In this document: positions 24,396-33,630 of the stretch, piece by piece
Numbering within the stretch: the stretch's first letter is position 1
How the letters are laid out: each line of letters begins with the position of its first letter
Assembly (NCBI RefSeq): GCF_008369295.1
Contig: NZ_VOBG01000026.1
Coordinates: 1-64,000 of the forward strand
Length of the DNA: 64,000 nt
Direction of reading: 5' to 3'
Source of the DNA: Pseudomonas sp. ANT_H4
Lineage (GTDB): Bacteria; Pseudomonadota; Gammaproteobacteria; Pseudomonadales; Pseudomonadaceae
Made by a program: the position numbers and the translations under genes
The notes under the pieces: generated by a model
Database searches by the model: none
The model's input: the letters and a program-made list of their open reading frames with translations, nothing else
What the model was told of the DNA's origin: nothing

Positions 24396-25144
24396 AGGCC
24401 CATACCTTTCTTTAGGAGTTGAATTGCAACGCTGGTTTCTCGTGGCCCGCCCAGCCTGATGGAGTCTACTAGGGCTAAGTAGTGGTACAGGGTGCGATCG
24501 TTCTTTACAGCTTCTGGAACGGTCTTGTAGATCGGCTCGATTGCTTGGCCACGCTCCTTTCCTTGAGGGTCGGGCCAGACATGGATAATTTCTCCAGCGC
24601 TTTTGAGGTGCTTGGTAAGCACAGGAGATGCAAACCCGGTTGGAATACCCCTCACCAGGGCGCCAGGCTTGACTGGGAAAAAGTATTTTAGGGCGTGCTC
24701 AGTGATCTTCAAAAGAGCGGGGCGATTCACCTTGGGCAGGGAGGTTTCGTAGTCGTTTGTTACAAGCCCAGCCTCTCGACACCGAACGATTGAGTTTGAG
24801 ATTTCACTTTTGCTCAGTCCTAAGGAATCAGCGAGTGCCCTTAAGGTGTAGCGGTCGTCCCATTTTGCGACAGTCCTTTTTGGGCTAGTGTCATCGTAGT
24901 CCCAGCCTTGCCACTTAAAAGATTCCGCGTCGATGAAGCGCGAGACGACATCTACTATGTCGATGGTGGATTCGTCGCGCGGAGGGGAAGTGATGAATTT
25001 TGGTTCGGGGCTATAATCATCGGGCAGTAGGTCAATCAAGGACATGCCGCCCCAGGCCACAGTTTCGCGACCTGACGGCGACACCTCTTCCTGCGCGTGT
25101 AGGCTCGCCATTTTGTATAGCAGTAAAATGTCTTGACCTTTCAA
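24392..25144 (-). CDS. Winged-helix protein heading the NTase-PP2C genes
   Basis: About 250 residues from a TTG at 25144 that overlaps the preceding stop (TTGA); an ATG at 25198 lies inside the upstream gene. A helix-turn-helix is visible (YTLRALADSLGLSKSEISNSIVRCREAGLV, about residues 96-125), followed by a second domain ending QLLKKGMGL. Type IV antitoxins of the AbiEi kind also pair a winged helix with a larger C-terminal domain, so it may be antitoxin and repressor. It overlaps the nucleotidyltransferase gene by ATGA. Confidence 0.65.
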   Translation of the reverse strand: MKGQDILLLYKMASLHAQEEVSPSGRETVAWGGMSLIDLLPDDYSPEPKFITSPPRDESTIDIVDVVSRFIDAESFKWQGWDYDDTSPKRTVAKWDDRYTLRALADSLGLSKSEISNSIVRCREAGLVTNDYETSLPKVNRPALLKITEHALKYFFPVKPGALVRGIPTGFASPVLTKHLKSAGEIIHVWPDPQGKERGQAIEPIYKTVPEAVKNDRTLYHYLALVDSIRLGGPRETSVAIQLLKKGMGL

Positions 25145-25440
25145 AATAGCTCGCCCTGTCTTTGTCCACGTTCCATAAAACGTGGACAAATGTCGCACGC
25201 TGTTTTTGTGAGTGTCAAGTTTATTTCCGGCACGTGAGGGTAGAAAGCTGCGAGGCTCACACCTGTCACTTGGGCATCTGTCAGCGGCTTTAGCTTGTGG
25301 GGCTCAGGCGTCGGCATGCCGCGATCTCGTTCTAATTTGGTCTTAGTCATGTCTAAGCGATTCGCCTGGGCCACCCCCGCCTTCTCGGCCACCATCTGTC
25401 GGCGGTCTTGGTGGTGTTGTCTTAAAACCCTGTAAAGCAT
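25141..25440 (-). CDS. Possible first gene of the operon, CxxC-containing
   Basis: An open frame reading MLYRVLRQHHQDRRQMVAEK .. ACDICPRFMERGQRQGELF. Its stop overlaps the TTG start of the next gene as TTGA, which argues that it is translated. The frame stays open upstream (CIPCKLGVHRRK), so the start is uncertain, and it faces the start of the GIY-YIG gene. Two CxxC pairs in the longer frame could bind zinc. No family is recognised. Confidence 0.35.
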   Translation of the reverse strand: MLYRVLRQHHQDRRQMVAEKAGVAQANRLDMTKTKLERDRGMPTPEPHKLKPLTDAQVTGVSLAAFYPHVPEINLTLTKTACDICPRFMERGQRQGELF

Positions 25441-25535
25441 CCCATCCGGCCTTATGACCTTAGGAACTTTTCGTCGATGCACTCCCAGCTTGCAAGGAAT
25501 ACACTCGCGATCCTGAATGTTTGGGGGGCGCAGTA

Positions 25536-26357
25536 TTGAATCTGTTTGATCTGTTGAAGCTGTGGGAGCCTGCATTTTCGCCGGAAAAAGCAAAGGTCCA
25601 CTTGGCCAGGTACAACGGCGAGGATCATCCACTCGACGTGTTCATACAGGGAGGCTTCGACAAGTGGCAGAGCCGACAAAGCAACCGCAACTTTAAGCTG
25701 CCCTACGTTGTTTCGCTTATTCAGGCTGGCAGTCCAACCCGCTGGTTGTTTGCTGGTCTGTTTCGGACGGTGGAGTGTGTCGAAAGAGTCGGCCCCAAGC
25801 CCGACTACATCTATACCCTGCAACGTGTGCCGGCGGCCGAAGAGTGGGTGGGGCGGCTGTATCTGAGCAGCAACTACACCAAACGCAACTCCTACCCGTA
25901 CGGTGAAACCCTGGCAGGCGACTTGGCAGTAACTGAACTGCTGGCCGAACGCCTCAGCATCGGTCAGTTTCCAGGGTTCAAAAAGGTCAACCTGACCAAA
26001 AGCCAGCTTGATGTGGTGGTGCAGCAGAACGTTGATTCCTGGCGCTCGGCCCTGACGAGCGTCAAGGGCATTTACCTCATCACTGATACCCATACCGGTA
26101 AGCTTTACGTGGGCAAGGCCGACGGGGCGACAGGTATTTGGGGGCGCTGGTGTACGTATTCGACAACCAACCATGGTCATAACGTGGCGCTCAAGCGGGA
26201 GTTTGGTATTGATGCTCCACCCGAACGCGAAAAAGATCTGCGATTCTCATTGCTGGAGATCGCAGACCTGCATGCGATGCCAGGGGAAATAGATGCCCGC
26301 GAGAGCCACTGGAAGGAAATCCTATTGACCAGGTCGCACGGTTACAACCTCAACTAG
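25536..26357 (+). CDS. GIY-YIG nuclease-domain protein
   Basis: About 273 residues from TTG 25536 (GGGGGG 8 bases upstream; TTG 25521 is an alternative). The N-terminal 170 residues are of unknown fold (NLFDLLKLWEPAFSPEKAK..). Residues from about 183 form a GIY-YIG domain: KGIYLITDTHTGKLYVGKAD, then IWGRWCTYSTTNHGHN and a catalytic-type Glu in IDARESHWKEIL. Such enzymes cut DNA and occur in homing, restriction and defence systems. It is divergent from the NTase-PP2C operon and may share its regulatory region. Confidence 0.75.
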   Translation: MNLFDLLKLWEPAFSPEKAKVHLARYNGEDHPLDVFIQGGFDKWQSRQSNRNFKLPYVVSLIQAGSPTRWLFAGLFRTVECVERVGPKPDYIYTLQRVPAAEEWVGRLYLSSNYTKRNSYPYGETLAGDLAVTELLAERLSIGQFPGFKKVNLTKSQLDVVVQQNVDSWRSALTSVKGIYLITDTHTGKLYVGKADGATGIWGRWCTYSTTNHGHNVALKREFGIDAPPEREKDLRFSLLEIADLHAMPGEIDARESHWKEILLTRSHGYNLN

Positions 26358-26526
26358 TCATCATCAAGGCATCGGCAAGGGAGTGGGCGAACGACGCTCT
26401 CACCGTCCATCCGGATCCCTCAACGAATACTCGATGCCTCTACGTTTACCCTTCCCAAGTACGCCTTGCCGTAGCGCCTTGTGTCGCGTTCGAACCACTT
26501 GCATTCTGAAAAGTGGTGAGACACTA
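26358..26526. other. Short non-coding stretch before the IS5 element
   Basis: No gene is seen. It ends in the sequence CTAG that is the target of the IS. Confidence 0.4.
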
Positions 26527-27377
26527 GGCTCTGTACGTAAAGTATTGTCGCAAGCACCGCATAGCGCAGGCCAATGAGACCATCGCCGCAAAACTTGTTG
26601 CGAGCTTGTCGAAGCGCGTCACGATGCGACGGTTCTCCTTCAGCCAGCCAAACATGCGTTCGATGATGTTGCGCTGCCGATATTTGGGGCGATCAAAAAG
26701 TCGAGGCAATCCTGGCTTGGTTTTGCGCTTCATGCTTCGCAACGGAATGACTGGCTGCATGCGATAACGATCACAATACTGGCGCAGCGCTTCAGCGTCG
26801 TAACCCTTGTCAGCCAGCAACCAGCGGCAACGCTTGCGTGGGCGACCGCGCAGGCTGGGTATGCAAGCCTGATCGAGTAGCGGTTGGGCATAGGCTATAT
26901 CGCTGGCTTGTCCGCCTGACAACAGGAAACGCAGAGGCACACCATTGGCGTCGCACAGCATGTGAATCTTGGTCGTCAGGCCACCCCGGCTGCGCCCGAG
27001 CGCGTGGTCTTGCGGTTCTTCAAATCCCCTTTTTTCCCGGCACCTGATGAGGCCCGGGTTGCTCGTACGGCAGTGGAGTCGATCATCCATGTTTCCAAGT
27101 CAATCAAACCCTGCTCATTCAATCGGATATGAAGACGCTTGAGCATCTGATCAAAAGCTCCGCAATCACGCCATCCCCGGAACCGTTGATAGATCGTTGA
27201 CCAAGGGCCGAATCGTTCGGGCATGTCTCGCCAGGCTGCGCCAGAGCAAAGCACCCAGAGAATACCGTTTAGCATCAGGCGATCATCGGCCCGAGGGCGC
27301 CCGGTGCGCTGATTTTTGGTGAAGATATCTGCAACCAGATCCCAGGCTGCGTCGGGGAGTTCATACCGCTTTGCCAT
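26524..27377 (-). CDS. IS5-family transposase (OrfA/OrfB, -1 frameshift)
   Basis: OrfA (26976-27377) carries the DUF4096-like N-terminal domain and the first catalytic Asp (WMIDSTAVRATRASSG). OrfB (frame from 27090) has the second Asp (LLADKGYDAEALRQ) and the Glu (NIIERMFGWLKENRR). They join in the -1 frame at AAAAAAGGGG (complement of 27026-27035), the usual slippery site. The stop codon TAG at 26526-26524 lies outside the IS and is supplied by the target CTAG. Confidence 0.92.
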
Positions 27378-27447
27378 CTTGGCCTCCTGGCTTTAATGGC
27401 GGTGTATTTTACAGAAAATCGTATTTCTTGGGTTTACGTACAGAGCC
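26527..27447 (-). mobile_element. IS5-family element, copy 1
   Basis: 921 bp with terminal inverted repeats GGCTCTGTACGTAAA. It is flanked by TA on both sides within an original CTAG. The same element is present at 44144-47716, where it is interrupted by IS21. Confidence 0.92.
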
Positions 27448-27748
27448 TAGGAACGAATGCAATAAGCACCAAGAGCTCTCCTAATCCCTATGCAACTCCC
27501 ATCAGAATTTGGGTTCTGGTGAGCACGATGGTTTCAATAGCGGTTATGTGAGCTAGGCAGAGATCTGGCCCTCGCGAACAGAGGTTGCATTCGCACGTTA
27601 TGCAACAGCTGAACATTAAGCAGTGCAGTACATCACGGGTTGTAAAACTATCGATGAGTCCATCACATTAAGCGGCTGCCGCTCCGTCTAAACGCACCTC
27701 CTTGATTGGGGGGTTCGGCAGTATCGAAAACTGTACGAGATCACCCCC
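27448..27748. other. Non-coding stretch upstream of the DUF4942 gene
   Basis: No gene is supported. It probably holds the promoter of the DUF4942 gene (ACCCCC just before the ATG). Confidence 0.4.
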
Positions 27749-28294
27749 ATGACAGACCTATCCCACGCCAAAATTGGCGATATCGTAGAGGACGCTTCCG
27801 AGTTCTTCGCGCCCGCTTCCGCTGACTTGGTGGACGGTCTGATTGGCGGCTATCTCTCTGAGCGTGGCCGTATCGAACAACTGCATGAAATGATGACTGG
27901 CGGGGGATTCAGCGGCGCCCTCTGGTACTTCATGGAAGGGAATACGAGTGATCAAGGCCGCTACTACACCACCGATATCGCGCGCTTGATGCAGCTCGAA
28001 CCCGCCATTGCCACGCTCAATGCATCCTACTGGGGCAAAGCCCTGTCGCTCACCGACGTCTATGAGTGCATGCCTCAAAAACGCCGTTCCGAGTGGCAAG
28101 AACAGATCCGCAATCCCATGGGCAAGAAGGCGTCATCTCGTCGACATAACAATGAGTCGCTGGATGAATGGGAGGTGCACCCACTGCCGGACTTTGAAGA
28201 TACGACGGTTCGTTCCACCCTGAACGACTTATTGCTGGCTCGCTCCAAGTTCTTCGCAGAGCGTGTGGACGGTATATTCCGGGCGTTATCGGGT
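27749..28294 (+). pseudogene. DUF4942 protein gene truncated by GInt2
   Basis: MTDLSHAKIGDIVEDASEFF through ERVDGIFRALSG follows the DUF4942 family, a protein common on Pseudomonas integrative elements. After FRALSG (expected to continue EHVTN..) the sequence becomes unrelated AT-rich DNA and the frame runs on to a chance stop at 28450. The missing C-terminal half is not found in the window. The break is the left boundary of GInt2. Confidence 0.75.
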
Positions 28295-28741
28295 GTATTC
28301 CATATTTATCTGACCTCAAAGTGCCTAGATAGCGGGGGGATGAGAGCTCCGCAGCCCCGCGTCCCGTCAGACCTGCGACGTAAGGTCTTGATTAGTCCAG
28401 TCAACTGGTTTACGTTAAAAATGTGCCAATGTAGCACCGTAGGTTGTTAGATAGTTGGCAGACGACGGAGTTATCCGCGGCCCAGCATCTGTACCTTTAA
28501 GACATAAACTAATGTCAAGGTGCGGATATATGGGCGGCAAAAATATATTTATACGTTTTTTGTTTGAAATTCTCACCGGTTATCAATTGCTGTCCGTGCT
28601 AGTTGATTATAAGTCAACTAGCTGTCTTAAGTTAAGATCAAACTACTCGATTGGGGATGGCTTATTAAAGTCGCTTTGGTCGCAGGCTGATAAAATTCAT
28701 TCGAAGACAACTTCTGCAACTGATGCTGAAGGAGATGTCTC
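28295..28741. other. GInt2 5' leader
   Basis: 447 bases without a supported gene, holding the ginA promoter and probably recombinase sites. A hairpin AGACCT..AGGTCT is present at about 28370. AAGGAGATGTCTC precedes the ginA start. Confidence 0.45.
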
Positions 28742-29980
28742 ATGCCTGGACTAACTAGAAGAACTAAATCAGTTAGGACTGTAGGGTTAGAGTACAAGGT
28801 TCTTAAGTTTTCACATCAACACGTAGCTAGGTACCAGTTGGTGGCAGTAGAAACGTTTGTACCTTGTCTTAGCGCTAGTCTGTACGAAGTAGCGTATTCA
28901 ATGGGTAATCGTCGCTATAAGGCGAGTATTCGTACAGTGCTCTACCACGTTGCCTTTTTATTCACATGGGGAAACATAACTGGGCTCGATATCGAGCGCA
29001 TGCTGCTTGAGGGGAAAGGACTAGATTTTAGATGTGTAAGAAAATTTGCCAATTGGCTTGAGAAGATTATATCGCCGCCGGTTGATGGGACCCAGATAAA
29101 CAAATATGTTTGTAAGATCTTACAAAGCTGCAGCACTTTCTCAATTTGGTTTGTTGAGAACTATACACCTTTGTTTGCTACCGGTATTGACGTCAATGTT
29201 AGCTATATTCGTTTAATTGAAAGCCATAAGAAAGTTTGGTCTAGTGTAATGGTGAGCGGCAGAAAAGAGCTAATCGCGCATGACCTGACGGACGATGAAT
29301 TGAAAAAAATAGAGGGGTTTTTAGTAGGGCAGCTTTCAAGTGCGAACGTGACTCGCGGCTTGAATCTAAGAAACTACATCATGTGGCGCTTAGTTAGAAG
29401 GTTTGGATTAAGGCTAGGCGAGTTGTTAGCATTACGCCTAGTGGATATTGATCTGACTGGTTTATATCCTTTTTTGGAAATTATCCGCATAGAGGATAGA
29501 GGGGCAGATTATTCTGATCCGCGAGCTCCCAATAATCCACTTGTTAAAACTTTTGGTAGGCGGCTTTATTTTAGTCCTGGTGATGAGGGGATGATTAGAG
29601 CCATTGAGGAGTATGTAGATACATATAGAGTTAAAAGAAAAATAAAAGGAGGGTTTACAGCTTATCTAGACCACGAATTCCTGTTGATCTCTCACGGTAA
29701 CGCCTCGCTGGGTAATCCACTATCCTGTTCAGCGGCAAATAAAGTCGCTTGCATGATTAGCAATGAGTGTGTCAAAGCTTTTCATTGGCATCTCGTACGC
29801 CACGCTGTGTTCAATAGGCTTTACGAAGCTGCAAGTTTGCTAGAGAACAATTCTACGGAAATAGATCACGTAGTTTACATGGGAGGATGGAGTAGTCCTG
29901 ACTCATTAAAAGGTTATGCTCGGCGCGCGATTCGGGATAAGGCAAGAAGGGAGTTGATGAGGTTAAATTTTGAGGGGTAA
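28742..29980 (+). CDS. ginA: GinA2, tyrosine recombinase
   Basis: 412 residues with strong ribosome-binding site AAGGAG. Catalytic residues are complete: Arg in RFGLRLGELLALRLVDID, Lys near residue 270, HLVRH (HxxRH) in KAFHWHLVRHAVFN, Trp in MGGWSSPDSL and Tyr in LKGYARRA. This makes it the most canonical recombinase in the window. First gene of the GInt2 gin operon, three bases before ginB2. Low GC and AT-rich codons unlike the cargo genes. Confidence 0.85.
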   Translation: MPGLTRRTKSVRTVGLEYKVLKFSHQHVARYQLVAVETFVPCLSASLYEVAYSMGNRRYKASIRTVLYHVAFLFTWGNITGLDIERMLLEGKGLDFRCVRKFANWLEKIISPPVDGTQINKYVCKILQSCSTFSIWFVENYTPLFATGIDVNVSYIRLIESHKKVWSSVMVSGRKELIAHDLTDDELKKIEGFLVGQLSSANVTRGLNLRNYIMWRLVRRFGLRLGELLALRLVDIDLTGLYPFLEIIRIEDRGADYSDPRAPNNPLVKTFGRRLYFSPGDEGMIRAIEEYVDTYRVKRKIKGGFTAYLDHEFLLISHGNASLGNPLSCSAANKVACMISNECVKAFHWHLVRHAVFNRLYEAASLLENNSTEIDHVVYMGGWSSPDSLKGYARRAIRDKARRELMRLNFEG

Positions 29981-29983
29981 GCA

Positions 29984-31456
29984 ATGGGTATTGAAGTCAA
30001 TGATTCTGGTGAATTTGAAGATGAAGTCGGGCGGCTATATGTAAGATGTAATGCTGATCCGAGTAGTCCATTTTTCATTGATGTGACGACAGATTATGTT
30101 GAAGCGGTGTGGAGAAGGGCTAGATATTCTATTGATCTAAGCAGATACCAGCTCCCAGTAGTAATTATTGAGGTGGTCAAAAAGTACCTAGTGCACAAGC
30201 TTGAGTCGGTTTGCCCTAGAATCCTGAGCTCAGTGCACGCGGGGATCTCTTGCTTGGAAAGGCACTGGCAACCTTCATGGAAGGACTTTTCAGATATGTC
30301 TCTCGGGAAATTGTTGAGCGTTATGACATCATCCCATGCGGAGGCGACCGAGTTTCGAAGGTTCTACATTTACGCTGCTTTTCAGGGGTTGGCAGGTGCG
30401 GACGAGATTCATGCATTGGAGTTAGAGGCTATAAGGCTTAAAAAGCCTCACCCAACTTTAAGGATACTGGAATGGCACGAGACGCGCGGGGCGCTAACAA
30501 GCTCCGAAATTGAAGTGGTTCGAAAAGCAATGATCATTTCTGCAGAGGGGGAATCCACGGCGGATTTCACCTCAAGGCTGTTTACTTGGATCTCGTTCGA
30601 AACATTAAAGAGACCTATCCAGTTGCATGAAATGTTCCGTGATGCATTGTGGGTACCCGATTCGATGGCAGAAGGGGGCCAATATTTCCTTAGAATGCCT
30701 AAGGCAAAATATCAAACAGGACAGGCGTCAGAGCTTTGGCCCATAACTACTCAACTTGCTAATGCCATTCTCGAGTACTCCTCATCTCCTAAGGTTAAGG
30801 CGTTACAGGAAAGGACTGGGAGGTTGTTAGTGAGTTCAAGGGAGGGAGAATCATCAAATTTTGGACGGGCGATAACTGGCTGGTGTAGCAGATTAAAGCT
30901 GATCAGTCCGCGTACGAATAGGCCTCTAATCTTGACACCCTATAGAATCCGACATAGCGGAGCTACACAGATGGCCGCCCAAGGCGCGTCTAGGGACGAG
31001 ATACAATATGTACTTGAGCATGACTCCGTGCATGCAGCTGATGCTTACATTGACTGTTTGGCTTCTGAGTTTTGCCCGTTGTTGGAGCGAGCAAACAGAA
31101 AATTAGGTGGGATATTCTCAGAGTTAAATGGTTTATTTTTCGCCGGTCAGCTTGGGCATAAGAGTTCGGGGATGCCTATATTGATACCGGTCGTAAATCA
31201 GCCAGCTATAGTAGGGGAATGTGGCAAGTCCGGATCTTGTGGGCATCATCCATTTTTTAATTGTTACAATGGTTGTAGGTATTTCATTGCCTGGCGCAAC
31301 GCAGACCATAAAAAATCTTTAGATTACCTAGAGTCTGAATTAGAAAGATGGGGTAGAGCTGAGGGTGGAAAGGAAAGGAGTAAGATACTGAAAGAGCTGG
31401 AGCGCGTATACCAAGCGGTTAACGATGTTATGGCTAGGATCAATAGTGGGGAATGA
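29984..31456 (+). CDS. ginB: GinB2, tyrosine recombinase homologue
   Basis: 490 residues. The C-terminal domain shows RPIQLHEM (Arg box region), PYRIRHSGATQMAAQG (box II with Tyr in place of the first His) and Tyr in AADAYIDCLAS. A cysteine/histidine-rich segment CGKSGSCGHHPFFNCYNGCRY near residue 415 is a likely zinc site, comparable in position to those in GinB1 and GinB3. Stop overlaps the ginC start by ATGA. Confidence 0.8.
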   Translation: MGIEVNDSGEFEDEVGRLYVRCNADPSSPFFIDVTTDYVEAVWRRARYSIDLSRYQLPVVIIEVVKKYLVHKLESVCPRILSSVHAGISCLERHWQPSWKDFSDMSLGKLLSVMTSSHAEATEFRRFYIYAAFQGLAGADEIHALELEAIRLKKPHPTLRILEWHETRGALTSSEIEVVRKAMIISAEGESTADFTSRLFTWISFETLKRPIQLHEMFRDALWVPDSMAEGGQYFLRMPKAKYQTGQASELWPITTQLANAILEYSSSPKVKALQERTGRLLVSSREGESSNFGRAITGWCSRLKLISPRTNRPLILTPYRIRHSGATQMAAQGASRDEIQYVLEHDSVHAADAYIDCLASEFCPLLERANRKLGGIFSELNGLFFAGQLGHKSSGMPILIPVVNQPAIVGECGKSGSCGHHPFFNCYNGCRYFIAWRNADHKKSLDYLESELERWGRAEGGKERSKILKELERVYQAVNDVMARINSGE

Positions 31457-33615
31457 CGAAGATGGATATTCACTCAAAGTTGCGTGGTCATGGCCTCCCA
31501 GAGCCTTTGATAAATTTGGCAGCATCACTTGTTGAGGGGTTAAAGCCTTCAGTCGATTTTTTTTGTGATGAATGGAATATTCTCGACTGGGTTGAACGCC
31601 CTGGAAATCTGTCGCAATACAATTTGAGATTTTGCCGTATTAGAAATGACGAGCTTAGATTAGTTGCTAAAGTGTATATAGCAGCAAAGCGAGTCCAAGC
31701 GGGTGTAACCGCTGATGGTGCATTCGCCTCCATCGAGGCATTAGTTAGGCTTGATTTGGAAATGGGTAGTAAAGAAATCTCACGATTGAATCTATTGGAT
31801 TTTAAAGCGGTTGAAAGGACCTACGCAGAGCGCGGGGTGACCGGGAAGATTTCAACTTTAACAACACTTCAGGGCTTTGCTAAATGGATGCAGAAGCGAA
31901 TTGGTTTAAGGGTAATCTATGATGCTCCAAAAGGCAGATGTAAGTATGGCCGGCATGGAAGTGAAGAGGGAAGAGAGCGAAAGTTCCTACCTACAGAGGT
32001 GATTAGAGATTTATTCGGATTGGCCACTCATCCAGAACTTTCTTTTCGGGATAGATTTTATATTAGTGCGCTAGTGATTAACGCAGCTGTGGGCGGTAGA
32101 ATCAATGAGCTGGCATGTCTTCCTGTAGATTGCTTGATACAGCAAGAGGGGAAATGGGTTATAAAAATATTTCCCGAAAAGGGAGGGCGATTGTACTTCC
32201 GACCATTTCCGCAAGATTTATACCCAGCAGTACGCGCAGCGGTAGAATTTATCACTGAACATACTGCGGAAGGGCGTCGTATTGTTAAGAAAATGAGATT
32301 GAATCCAGGGGTGAATTGGAAGGAAGTAAAAAAAACGCCTATTAGTTTGAAATATTATGCGCGTAAGTTTGTCGCGAAATGGGTGAGCGAATTCGATTTG
32401 TATACGCCGCGAGGGGTTTATTATCAATCTACAGGGCAATTTGTAGATGTAATTCAGTTGGTTGGACGCCTCGGGCGTGTGTCTGAGGTCGCGGCATTTC
32501 TGGGTGCCTCTACACGAACAGTTGTCAAGTTGCTTCAATGTCAGAAAGCTATGAATTCTAAGATATTTATGTATGAGAAAGCTTGGAATGAATATTTGCC
32601 TTTGACTTCAAATGTATATAAGTGGCGAAGCAGGTTGAGGCGCCACCCTCATGCTATATCGTTGCAGCGTCTTGAGGCATTTTGTGAAGTTACCTTCAAT
32701 CCATCATGGATGCGTGAGATTGTTGACGATATCCTTGATGAGGCTTTGTTGTGTCAGCTTGAGAATAAAACTTTTCCATTTCAGCCTGATTTTGAGTTCG
32801 AATTAAACTTTGCTCGAAAAATTCTGCCTACGATCCAAAAGAATGGTGTGGCAATTCTAGAGCCGGAAAATTCATTATTCATTATCCCGCGGAATTTGTT
32901 GACATTTTCTAATGCTAAGAGTGATAGGGAATTTAGGAAGGTTTCGGTTGGTATGTTTCAAGGGTGGCTTGATGGTACATCAAGAACTGAAGAGTCATTA
33001 TTTAAGAAATTTAATGTCCTCGATCCTCGTACCGGTGAAGTGGCTGAGTTTTACTGGCATGATATTAGGCATTGGCTCAATACTGTCTATAAGCAGGGAG
33101 GTTTATCTGATGTTCAGGTGAACCTGATCCTAGGACGTTCAGACCTCACGCAGGCTCAGGTTTATGATCATACACCAGCTTTAAGCAGATCATTGATTCT
33201 GCAGGATATGATTGAAAGTGTTAGGCAAGATAGAGCTGTGGGGGTTATTCAAACAACTTTCAATAAACTTAGAATTGAAAATCGTCAAGCCGCAGAGGAA
33301 TATCTTTCAGCAGCCATTCGTGTGGTTAATCCAATGCCACATGGAGCGTGCGCTCACAACCTTGCGTTGAAACCATGCCAGCACAGTCTGTCATGTTTGG
33401 CGAAGGGGACAAATGGCAAGCCTTGCGAGGATTTAATAGTGAACGTTCAAGATGATGCGCAGCGTCTGGAAATTGAAAGATTGAGCCGAGACGCTAACTT
33501 AATAAAGAATCATATCTTAACTGCTGGAGGGGAGTTGAGTCCGCAATACCAACATTTCAAAAATATTGAACTGTCGGCTGATTTTCTGTTGAATGAGATT
33601 TTTAAAAAGAATTAA
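31453..33615 (+). CDS. ginC: GinC2, large tyrosine recombinase
   Basis: 720 residues. Catalytic boxes: Arg in NAAVGGRINELACLPVDCLI, WHDIRHWLNTV (HxxRH), Arg in LILGRSDLTQAQ and Tyr in VYDHTPALS. The C-terminal tail repeats the cysteine spacing seen in GinC1 (GACAHNLALKPCQHSLSCLA .. GKPCEDL). Required with GinA, B and D for GInt movement according to work on the family. Confidence 0.83.
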   Translation: MTKMDIHSKLRGHGLPEPLINLAASLVEGLKPSVDFFCDEWNILDWVERPGNLSQYNLRFCRIRNDELRLVAKVYIAAKRVQAGVTADGAFASIEALVRLDLEMGSKEISRLNLLDFKAVERTYAERGVTGKISTLTTLQGFAKWMQKRIGLRVIYDAPKGRCKYGRHGSEEGRERKFLPTEVIRDLFGLATHPELSFRDRFYISALVINAAVGGRINELACLPVDCLIQQEGKWVIKIFPEKGGRLYFRPFPQDLYPAVRAAVEFITEHTAEGRRIVKKMRLNPGVNWKEVKKTPISLKYYARKFVAKWVSEFDLYTPRGVYYQSTGQFVDVIQLVGRLGRVSEVAAFLGASTRTVVKLLQCQKAMNSKIFMYEKAWNEYLPLTSNVYKWRSRLRRHPHAISLQRLEAFCEVTFNPSWMREIVDDILDEALLCQLENKTFPFQPDFEFELNFARKILPTIQKNGVAILEPENSLFIIPRNLLTFSNAKSDREFRKVSVGMFQGWLDGTSRTEESLFKKFNVLDPRTGEVAEFYWHDIRHWLNTVYKQGGLSDVQVNLILGRSDLTQAQVYDHTPALSRSLILQDMIESVRQDRAVGVIQTTFNKLRIENRQAAEEYLSAAIRVVNPMPHGACAHNLALKPCQHSLSCLAKGTNGKPCEDLIVNVQDDAQRLEIERLSRDANLIKNHILTAGGELSPQYQHFKNIELSADFLLNEIFKKN

Positions 33616-33630
33616 TATATCGGGGGGCTT

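Noticed and set aside
25452..26180. 242-codon minus-strand frame opposite the GIY-YIG gene
   Set aside because: The GIY-YIG reading on the plus strand has clear motifs; the minus frame has none.
27600..27748. tRNA gene or attachment site before DUF4942
   Set aside because: A GGGTTCGGC-like string is present but no cloverleaf can be formed.
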